Assembly (NCBI GenBank): GCA_002479075.1
Contig: DLLG01000003.1
Location: forward strand, 1 to 50,280
Direction of reading: 5' to 3'
Length of the DNA stretch: 50,280 nucleotides
Source of the DNA: Clostridiales bacterium UBA7568
GTDB taxonomy: Bacteria > Bacillota > Clostridia > Oscillospirales > CAG-272
This document shows positions 32,133-37,765 of this stretch, piece after piece. Position 1 is the stretch's first letter, and each line of letters starts with the position of its first letter. The translations under genes were made by a program, and so were the position numbers. The notes under the pieces are model-generated. The model had not been told where the DNA came from. It saw only the letters and a list, made by a program, of their open reading frames with translations, and searched no databases.

Positions 32133-32797
32133 TACAGACCCAGTCCATTGACCCAGGACTGCACATCAGAGGCAGATGCGCCGGAGGAGAAGCGCTGACC
32201 TTCCTGCCAGTCGCCGGTACCGGCCATCTCGGAGAGCAGGCTGCCGCTCTGACCCATACCGGAGGAGGAAGATGTCGCAAAGGGAATGACGGTCTTGCCG
32301 GTGAAGTCGTTGGCCTTCACAAAACCGTCCACAGGCCAGGCCGCAATACCCCACCAGATGGGATAGCCGATGAACACGGTGTCATAGGAATCCCAATCGG
32401 GCACTTCCGTGGTGGTCAGAGGCACATCCCGCAGGGACTCGTCATCATGCTCCCGGCTGACGCGGCTGTCGGAGTTCGTCCAGTTCAGGTCATCGCTGGT
32501 GTAGACTTCGGTGGGAACGATCTCAAAGAGATCGGCACCGGCGGCCTCTGCAATATCCTTGGCCACTCGCTCCGTGTTACCGGAAGCGGAGTAGTAGACC
32601 ACCAGCGTCTTGCCAGTTTCCGGCTCAGTTTCCGAGGGAGCAGTCGAGGCGCTTTCGGACGGTTCGGTAGTCGGCTGTTCGGTCGGTGCAGAGGTTTCGG
32701 GCTGTGTGGTGGAAGTTGCGGGTTTGTTAGCAGAGCCGCAAGCGGCAAGGCTAAGTACGAGCACAAAGCTCAGCAGAAGTGCAGTCAGTTTTTTCAT
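32132..32797 (-). CDS. Exported flavodoxin lipoprotein
   Basis: The 221-residue product combines a lipobox (SLAAC, Cys near 20) and a Thr/Pro/Ser/Glu-rich linker (about 24-62) with a flavodoxin domain: TLVVYYSASGNTERVAKDIAE binds the FMN phosphate, and VFIGYPIWWGIAAWPVDGFV and FATSSSSGMGQSGSLL complete the flavin site. Most flavodoxins are cytoplasmic; here the domain should face outside. It could take electrons from the DUF4405 membrane protein and pass them on at the surface. Confidence 0.92.
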   Translation of the reverse strand: MKKLTALLLSFVLVLSLAACGSANKPATSTTQPETSAPTEQPTTEPSESASTAPSETEPETGKTLVVYYSASGNTERVAKDIAEAAGADLFEIVPTEVYTSDDLNWTNSDSRVSREHDDESLRDVPLTTTEVPDWDSYDTVFIGYPIWWGIAAWPVDGFVKANDFTGKTVIPFATSSSSGMGQSGSLLSEMAGTGDWQEGQRFSSGASASDVQSWVNGLGL

Positions 32798-32829
32798 AAT
32801 AAGATCATCCTTTCAATTCGATTTTTGGT

Positions 32830-33987
32830 TTATTTGCATTCGCAGAGAATGTCGTAAATTTCATCGTGGGTCAGCTTTTTGCAGCAGCCGGGAGTAAGAA
32901 CGGTGGAGTCCGCGATGGCTCGGAAGTCGGTATCGGCGGGAATGCCCAACTCTGCAAAGGTGGTGGGCAGCCCGATCTCCTTGATGAACGCCGCCAGCGC
33001 TTCCACACCGGCAGAAGCAGTTTCGTCGTCACTGCCCTTGGACGCGATGCCCCAGACATTCTGCGCCCAGCGGGCAAAACGAGCCGCACCGGATTTGTAG
33101 ATGTGACGGTACAGAACAGGGTGAATGACGGCCAGACCTGCACCGTGGTTGCAGTTCGTGTACGCGCCGAGCTGGTGCTCCAGCATATGGCACTGGAAGT
33201 CCGTGACCTTGCCGATCTTCAGCACGCCGTTTTCCGCCATGGCGGAGGCCCACGCCAGTTCGCTGCGGGCATCGTAATTTTCCGGGTCGGTCAGCAAAAC
33301 ACGGATGTTGCGGATGACGCTGCGCATGACGGCTTCATTGATGTCATCGGACAGATTGTTTTCATCGGGTTTGCCGAAGTAGGTCTCCATGGCGTGGCTC
33401 AGGGTGTCGAATGCACCAGAAATGACCTGCTTCATGGGAACGGACAGGGTGTAGCTGGGGTCCAGGAAAGCAAATTCCGCCTGCGCACCCCACAGAGCGC
33501 CCTTGATCTTCTTTTCCTCGTGGGTGATGACAGCGCCGTTGTTCATCTCGCTGCCAGTGCCGAACACCGTGACGATGGTGCCAAGAGGTATGAACTCCGA
33601 AGGATAGGTATGCTTGGTGTACTGCATTTCCCAGATGTCCTCATCCAGCTTTGCCTGTGCGGAGACGACCTTGCAGCAGTCGGAAACGCTGCCGCCGCCC
33701 ACAGCCAAAATCAGGTCTACATGATTTTCCCGTGCCAGCTTGGCACCCTCCTGCACTTTGGCATAGGTGGGGTTGGACATGATCCTGGAGAACTCCACCA
33801 CCCGTTTGCCCTTGGCGTTCAGAATGCCCATCACCTCGTCATAGACGCCGTTGCGCTTGATGGAGCCGCCGCCATAGGCCAGCATGACGGTGTCGCCATA
33901 GTGATCCAGCAGGCAGCCCAGATATTCCTTCACGCCGCCCTTGCCGAAATACACCTTGGTCTTGTTCTCAAAAATAAAATTGTTCAT
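32830..33987 (-). CDS. NADPH-type butanol/aldehyde dehydrogenase (BdhA/YqhD-like Fe-ADH)
   Basis: The 385-residue enzyme has AYGGGSIKRNGVYDEVM, the cofactor loop LAVGGGSVSDCCKVV, TVFGTGSEMNNGAVIT and all four metal ligands (GAFDTLSHAMETYF, HMLEHQLGAY, CNHGAGLAV). It is closest in pattern to NADPH-dependent butanol dehydrogenases and YqhD, which reduce many toxic aldehydes. It lies in the middle of the redox operon, 32 bases before the flavodoxin lipoprotein gene. Confidence 0.95.
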   Translation of the reverse strand: MNNFIFENKTKVYFGKGGVKEYLGCLLDHYGDTVMLAYGGGSIKRNGVYDEVMGILNAKGKRVVEFSRIMSNPTYAKVQEGAKLARENHVDLILAVGGGSVSDCCKVVSAQAKLDEDIWEMQYTKHTYPSEFIPLGTIVTVFGTGSEMNNGAVITHEEKKIKGALWGAQAEFAFLDPSYTLSVPMKQVISGAFDTLSHAMETYFGKPDENNLSDDINEAVMRSVIRNIRVLLTDPENYDARSELAWASAMAENGVLKIGKVTDFQCHMLEHQLGAYTNCNHGAGLAVIHPVLYRHIYKSGAARFARWAQNVWGIASKGSDDETASAGVEALAAFIKEIGLPTTFAELGIPADTDFRAIADSTVLTPGCCKKLTHDEIYDILCECK

Positions 33988-34007
33988 GGTAACGCATCCT
34001 TTCTGAA

Positions 34008-34565
34008 TTATTCGCAGACCCAGCGGGCAACTTTGTCCGCCCGATCAAGATATGCTTTTGTGTTTTTGCAGGTATCCCGGCTTCCGCAGCCGGTAAATAC
34101 CTCCGTGCGCTCGTCCTCCACAGAACGCTGGATACTGGGCAGGTCAACGATCAGCTGCACATGGTGCTTCATTTCCTCCACACCGGATCCGGTACAGGTC
34201 AGGAACACACCGATTTTCTTCTTCGGCCCGACCTGATAGCTTTTACAGGCGAAGGTGCAGCACAGCCGGTCGATCACCAGCAGCGCCTGCGCCGCCATGC
34301 AGTTGTAGTAGACAGGCGCTTCCGCAATCAGACCGTCGCACTCGTGCAGTGCTTTCAGCACTGCCGCCATATCGTCCTTCTGGACGCACACGCCGGTCTT
34401 GGCGCAGCCGTAGCAGCCTTTGCAGGGATAGATGGTCAAGTTCCGAATGTCGATGCGCTGAACTTCTGCACCGCATTCTGTGGCGGCTTTCTCCGCCGCA
34501 TCCACCAGCGCATCCCCATTGCCGCCCACGGTGGGCGAGGTGGTCAGACATAGAATTTTCTTCAC
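34008..34565 (-). CDS. Iron-sulfur flavoprotein-like flavodoxin-fold protein
   Basis: The 185-residue protein starts at a GTG (VKKILCLTTSPTVGGNGDAL; AAAGGA upstream). It carries IYPCKGCYGCAKTGVC (C-x2-C-x2-C-x5-C) and APVYYNCMAAQALLVIDRLC, typical of iron-sulfur flavoproteins. Several further Cys in the C-terminal half are unusual for a protein of this type. Cytoplasmic electron transfer is likely; the partners are unknown. Confidence 0.85.
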   Translation of the reverse strand: MKKILCLTTSPTVGGNGDALVDAAEKAATECGAEVQRIDIRNLTIYPCKGCYGCAKTGVCVQKDDMAAVLKALHECDGLIAEAPVYYNCMAAQALLVIDRLCCTFACKSYQVGPKKKIGVFLTCTGSGVEEMKHHVQLIVDLPSIQRSVEDERTEVFTGCGSRDTCKNTKAYLDRADKVARWVCE

Positions 34566-34578
34566 GGCTCTTGATCCT

Positions 34579-35208
34579 TTATTGATTTTCGGTCAGAGAA
34601 GCCGCCCATTCTTTCACTTGCCGCTCCGAGCCGGATACGCTGCTGCCACGAATGGAAAGGGCTTCGTCGGTCAATACCGTTGCACCCGGTGCCAACTCCG
34701 TAATTCGGTTTAAGCTGTTTGCTCCGTTGGAGCTGCCGTTGTGGGAAAAGAACGGAATGATGGTTTTCCCGGACAGGTCGTATTCTTCCAGAAAGCTCCA
34801 GACCGGCGTTGGCAGGTCGTACCACCAAACCGGAAAGCCCAGATAGATGACATCGTAGCCCGCCATGACCTCCGGGTCGATATGGGTGGACAGCGCCGGG
34901 CGAGTTTCGTTGTTCAACTCCGTCTGCGCACGGGAAGCGGTGGAATCGAAATCGTCGCCATAAGGTTCCTCGGTCAGAATCCGGAACAGATCTCCGCCGG
35001 TTTCCTCAGCGATCCAATCCGCCATCTGCTGGCCGTTTCCCGACCATGAGAAATAAGCCACCAGCACATCGCTGTTTCCGCTGACCTCCGGCTCCGGGTC
35101 ACGGTCAATGGCGGTATGTGAACCGCCCGTCAAACGAAGCAGCGTGAATACGCCGCCTGCGACAATGACGAGAATTGCTGCAATGATAAACCAAATTTTC
35201 TTTTTCAT
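34579..35208 (-). CDS. Membrane-anchored exported flavodoxin
   Basis: The 209-residue product has an N-terminal signal anchor (about residues 4-27, no lipobox Cys) followed by a flavodoxin domain: VLVAYFSWSGNGQQMADWIAEETGG (FMN phosphate loop), VIYLGFPVWWYDLPTPVW and FFSHNGSSNGANSL. It is the second exported flavodoxin of this operon and has the same WW-type flavin stack as the lipoprotein one. Predicted to be outside the cell, membrane-tethered. Confidence 0.9.
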   Translation of the reverse strand: MKKKIWFIIAAILVIVAGGVFTLLRLTGGSHTAIDRDPEPEVSGNSDVLVAYFSWSGNGQQMADWIAEETGGDLFRILTEEPYGDDFDSTASRAQTELNNETRPALSTHIDPEVMAGYDVIYLGFPVWWYDLPTPVWSFLEEYDLSGKTIIPFFSHNGSSNGANSLNRITELAPGATVLTDEALSIRGSSVSGSERQVKEWAASLTENQ

Positions 35209-35224
35209 CTGTTATCCTCCACAA

Positions 35225-36202
35225 TTATTTCATTTGTCTTTTCCAAAAGGCAACAGCATCATCGATCCAGCCCTCGGCGCTGGTTCCGATTCCAAGTCCA
35301 AAGCCGTGACCCAGACCGGAATACACATGAAACTCCGTGTCGATCCCGGCCTGCTGCATGGCATCCAGCCGTGCCTGCATGACCCGCCAGTTGGCGATAC
35401 CGTCCCGGTCGCCGACACAGGCATAGGTGGGCGGGTCGCTTTCGGAATACTCGCTCAGCCCCGTGTACTGCATGATGACTGCACCGGGACGAGGCAGGTC
35501 GCCGCCGCCAAAAGCCTCCGGGCCGTAATTACCCAGCCATACCGCCATCCGTGCGCCTGCGGAACCGCCCCAGAGGGAATAGCAGTCGGTTTCCACTTCC
35601 AGATCCTCCGCATGGTCGAAGATAAAGCGGATGGCTCTTGCCAAGTCCTCGCAGGCGGTCTGTGCGCCGGGGCGATAAATGAGGGCGAAAGCGTTGTAGC
35701 CTTTCTTGGAAAGCTCCAACGCATGGGGGAAGCTGTCCTGCATGGCGCCCACATAGGCAAAGGCTCCGCCCGCATTGCATACGGCGAACTTCTCGCCGGG
35801 CGTTCCTTTGAAGAAGAACAAACCCGTATCCTCTTTGGCCGGATCAGCCGCCTTTTCCTCCTCGGTGTAAATGTCATAGAAGATGGTCTGTCCAGCTTCT
35901 GCACGGGAGCGCAGGGTGTTCACGATCTCCACCGTTTCGTCCGGATCGATATGGCTGTAATAGGTCAGCCCGAGATCTTCCAGCGTATCGCCGCTGTAAT
36001 AGGCATCCTCCACAGGGAACAGCAGCCGTCCGTAAGAACCGAACACTGGGTCGTTCTTCACATCTTCAATTTTGCTTTCCCTTGTAAATGCCGCTGTTTG
36101 GGGTGGAGTGGTTTCCGCTGGTTCCTGCGGTTCACGAGCGCCGCAGCCGCTCAACAGAAGTGCCGTACAAAACAGCAGCGCAGAAAAACATCCAAACTTC
36201 AT
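35225..36202 (-). CDS. Surface alpha/beta-hydrolase lipoprotein, first gene of the redox cargo
   Basis: The 325-residue product has a lipobox LLLSGC and a hydrolase domain with VCNAGGAFAYVG, SLWGGSAGARMAVWLG (nucleophile in GGSAG), ACVGDRDGIA (acid) and VYSGLGHGFGLG (base). Its fold resembles the 31-kb hydrolase. It begins the long minus-strand gene run after the LysR terminator, so its upstream region probably holds the operon promoter. Confidence 0.9.
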   Translation of the reverse strand: MKFGCFSALLFCTALLLSGCGAREPQEPAETTPPQTAAFTRESKIEDVKNDPVFGSYGRLLFPVEDAYYSGDTLEDLGLTYYSHIDPDETVEIVNTLRSRAEAGQTIFYDIYTEEEKAADPAKEDTGLFFFKGTPGEKFAVCNAGGAFAYVGAMQDSFPHALELSKKGYNAFALIYRPGAQTACEDLARAIRFIFDHAEDLEVETDCYSLWGGSAGARMAVWLGNYGPEAFGGGDLPRPGAVIMQYTGLSEYSESDPPTYACVGDRDGIANWRVMQARLDAMQQAGIDTEFHVYSGLGHGFGLGIGTSAEGWIDDAVAFWKRQMK

Positions 36203-36236
36203 GTCATCATCTGCCTTTTCCTGAACTTCTGCCTCT

Positions 36237-36265
36237 ATTATAAAAAAAGCGAGACTTCAAGAGAA
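36237..36265 (-). promoter_or_regulatory. Candidate promoter of the redox operon, overlapping the LysR terminator
   Basis: On the minus strand TATAAT (36237-36242) begins in the last bases of the terminator T-run, with TTCTCT 17 bases upstream (36260-36265) inside the hairpin. The -35 box is poor, as expected for an activator-dependent promoter. A GTACAG-tt-CTGTAC inverted repeat lies at 36311-36324, near the end of lysR, and is a candidate regulator site. Confidence 0.4.
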
Positions 36266-36272
36266 GTCTCGC
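36249..36272 (-). terminator. Terminator after the LysR gene
   Basis: Perfect 9-bp stem gcgagactt / aagtctcgc with a 6-base loop, followed on the minus strand by seven T. It separates the regulator transcript from the cargo operon. Confidence 0.9.
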
Positions 36273-36304
36273 TTCGTTCATCAGTATATACCTTTGGGTT
36301 ATAA

Positions 36305-37210
36305 TCACTTGTACAGTTCTGTACTGACGGTTTTGGCTGCGTCCAGAAAGCATTGTACATTCGGTGTCGGCTCCGGGGAGTGGAGGATGCCGTAGGGAAT
36401 GCTGTAATCCCACTCCACAGGAATGACCTTCAAAAGCGGATGCACATTCGCCCAGCCGGGAATCGCCAGCAGAACATCGTTGGTGTTCTCGCAGCGGTTG
36501 AACACATCCATGCTGTAAAAGTCGAAATCCACGATATGGATCTGCGGATGGTGCTGCCACAGGTCGTCTCGGAGCTGATCTACATAGTGACTCCACCCAC
36601 GGTGCATGAGCATGAGGTTTTCGCCATAAAGATCCGTGATCTGTAATTTATCTTTTGCTGCCAGCCGGTGATGGATGGAAACGGCACAGCAAAATCTGCC
36701 TCTGACAAGCTCCAGTCCCGCACAACCCCGCAGCTTCAGCATAGTCTCATCGAAAATGCCACCCACCACATCAATGTTCTTGCCGAGATTGCCGAGGATC
36801 TCCCGCGCATTTTCCGGGGTATTTTCAAAGGGGATGATTTGAAATTTGATGTCCGGGTGCAGAGTTTGAACTCTGGACCAGAGCTCCATCAGAAGTTGCG
36901 CCGGGGTCATGGGCGAGGAACCAATGCGGATGATATTCTCGTCCTCCTGCATGGCGTTTTTCGCCCGGGTCACAGAGTCCCGGCAATACTGGATGATATA
37001 TTTGGCGTCCTGATACATGGAGCGTCCGGCCTTTGTCAGAGTAAGGCCCCGGTGACTGCGGTCAAAGAGTTTTACACCGAGAGATTCTTCCAGCAGATTA
37101 ATCTGCTTAATGACTGCCGTTGGCGTGATGTAGCTTTCTTCGGCGGCCTTGTTGAAGCTGCCCGCGTCGGCTACCCGGAGAAAAGTTTCTAATTGCGGAT
37201 TATACATCAC
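36305..37210 (-). CDS. LysR-family transcriptional regulator
   Basis: The 301-residue regulator has an N-terminal winged helix-turn-helix (FLRVADAGSFNKAAEESYITPTAVIKQINLLEESLG, split by a few residues, then LFDRSHRGLTLTKAG). The LysR substrate-binding domain follows (about 90-300), starting IRIGSSPMTPAQ. It should control the redox cargo downstream, though it lies in the same orientation rather than divergent. Its start overlaps the end of the small HTH gene by 4 bases. The inducer is unknown. Confidence 0.93.
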   Translation of the reverse strand: MMYNPQLETFLRVADAGSFNKAAEESYITPTAVIKQINLLEESLGVKLFDRSHRGLTLTKAGRSMYQDAKYIIQYCRDSVTRAKNAMQEDENIIRIGSSPMTPAQLLMELWSRVQTLHPDIKFQIIPFENTPENAREILGNLGKNIDVVGGIFDETMLKLRGCAGLELVRGRFCCAVSIHHRLAAKDKLQITDLYGENLMLMHRGWSHYVDQLRDDLWQHHPQIHIVDFDFYSMDVFNRCENTNDVLLAIPGWANVHPLLKVIPVEWDYSIPYGILHSPEPTPNVQCFLDAAKTVSTELYK

Positions 37211-37404
37211 ATCACGCCCCTTTCTTGCTTTTTGCGTTGAGATTTACGAGGATCACTTGGCTTTTTTGCGTCAGAGGGAATTGCCCACGAACGCCCGAAT
37301 CGTTCTGCCCCCGGAATACGCCCGAGAGAACAGTATTGATTGACCCGCCGTTCCGAAACGCCCCATTTATCAGAGGCTTCCCGGATGGAAATATAGCCGT
37401 TCAT
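37207..37404 (-). CDS. Small helix-turn-helix DNA-binding protein (MerR/excisionase-like)
   Basis: The 65-residue protein starts MNGYISIREASDKWGVSERRVNQYC, continues GRIPGAERFGRSWAIP and ends in a basic tail (KSQRKKQERGVM). This is the helix-turn-helix and wing of MerR-like or excisionase-type proteins. It could regulate its own promoter or act as the recombination directionality factor for the recombinase at the other end. GGAGGG precedes the start. It is cotranscribed with lysR by an ATGA overlap. Confidence 0.85.
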   Translation of the reverse strand: MNGYISIREASDKWGVSERRVNQYCSLGRIPGAERFGRSWAIPSDAKKPSDPRKSQRKKQERGVM

Positions 37405-37440
37405 TGCGATCCCTCCGAAAGCGTAAAATTACCCAAATAC

Positions 37441-37469
37441 ATTATATACGAATATTCGTAGTTTTTCAA
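37441..37469 (-). promoter_or_regulatory. Promoter with a 14-bp palindromic operator in its spacer
   Basis: On the minus strand TTGAAA (37464-37469), a 17-base spacer and TATAAT (37441-37446). The perfect palindrome TACGAATATTCGTA (37447-37460) fills the spacer next to the -10 box. It drives the HTH-lysR pair and is placed where a bound repressor would block the polymerase. Confidence 0.8.
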
Positions 37470-37482
37470 GTTGGCAAGCAAT

Positions 37483-37613
37483 GCAAACTTGTACAAGTTT
37501 GCGTATTTTGCGGGAGACACCAATCTGGCATCTCCCGCAAATGCTTGTTGGGGACGATCCCCCAAGCCCCTGAGATAGTCACCTGCGGTGACGGCTGCGC
37601 GTTCTGCGAACGC
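37483..37613. other. oriT-like array: 20-bp palindrome and four hairpins
   Basis: This non-coding stretch has a perfect 20-bp palindrome gcaaacttgtacaagtttgc (37483-37502), an 11-bp stem (37507-37517 / 37531-37541), a 5-bp stem (ggggacgatcccc), and two 6-bp stems with identical TGC loops (gtcacc-tgc-ggtgac at 37578-37592, gcgttc-tgc-gaacgc at 37599-37613). Arrays like this surround transfer origins of mobilizable elements. The relaxase gene that would normally be adjacent is absent. oriT identity is inferred. Confidence 0.4.
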
Positions 37614-37638
37614 TTGTTTTTATATCGGCACAAAAAGA

Positions 37639-37677
37639 AAAAGCTGTGCAAATGGATTTCCCATTCACACAGCTTTT
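37639..37677 (-). terminator. Terminator near the right end of the element
   Basis: A 10-bp outer stem aaaagctgtg / cacagctttt and a 5-bp inner stem aatgg / ccatt, followed on the minus strand by TTTTTCTTTTTG. It may insulate the element from ppdK transcription that enters from outside. Confidence 0.85.
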
Positions 37678-37717
37678 CTCTTACCCGTATACTTGGCTGA
37701 GGTCAATTTTCAGAATG

Positions 37718-37752
37718 TTTCCTTATCACCCTCTGTGAAAGCGGGGAGTTTT
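37718..37752 (-). repeat. Right terminal inverted repeat (attR side)
   Basis: Reverse complement of the left end in three exact blocks of 12, 7 and 9 bases; see the left repeat at 18782-18818. It ends 13 bases from the ppdK stop codon (37766-37768). The rest of the 37405-37765 gap holds the promoter, hairpin array and terminator listed separately, and no gene. Confidence 0.75.
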
Positions 37753-37765
37753 TAGAAACTATATC

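Larger units (their letters stand above)
18776..37754. mobile_element. About 19-kb serine-recombinase element with redox cargo
   Basis: The element is bounded by imperfect inverted repeats (18782-18818 and 37718-37752) with a GA dinucleotide just outside each (18776-18777 and 37755-37756). GA is the known crossover dinucleotide of TnpX and TndX recombinases. It begins 10-14 bases after the ppdK stop codon and ends upstream of the peptide/TasA-like promoter. It carries the recombinase at its left end, small replication and regulation genes, the 16-gene redox cargo, a LysR and HTH pair, and an oriT-like region at its right end. No relaxase, coupling protein or type IV secretion genes are present. 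The exact ends are inferred, not demonstrated. Confidence 0.8.

Noticed and set aside
32866..34236. 456-codon plus-strand frame over the BdhA-like gene
   Set aside because: Antisense shadow of the Fe-ADH and flavoprotein genes, with no motif and no start signals.
35108..36304. 398-codon plus-strand frame over the hydrolase gene
   Set aside because: Antisense shadow of a clear lipoprotein hydrolase gene.
37466..37651. 61-codon minus-strand frame in the oriT-like region
   Set aside because: It consists of hairpin arms, has no ribosome binding site and resembles no protein family I know.
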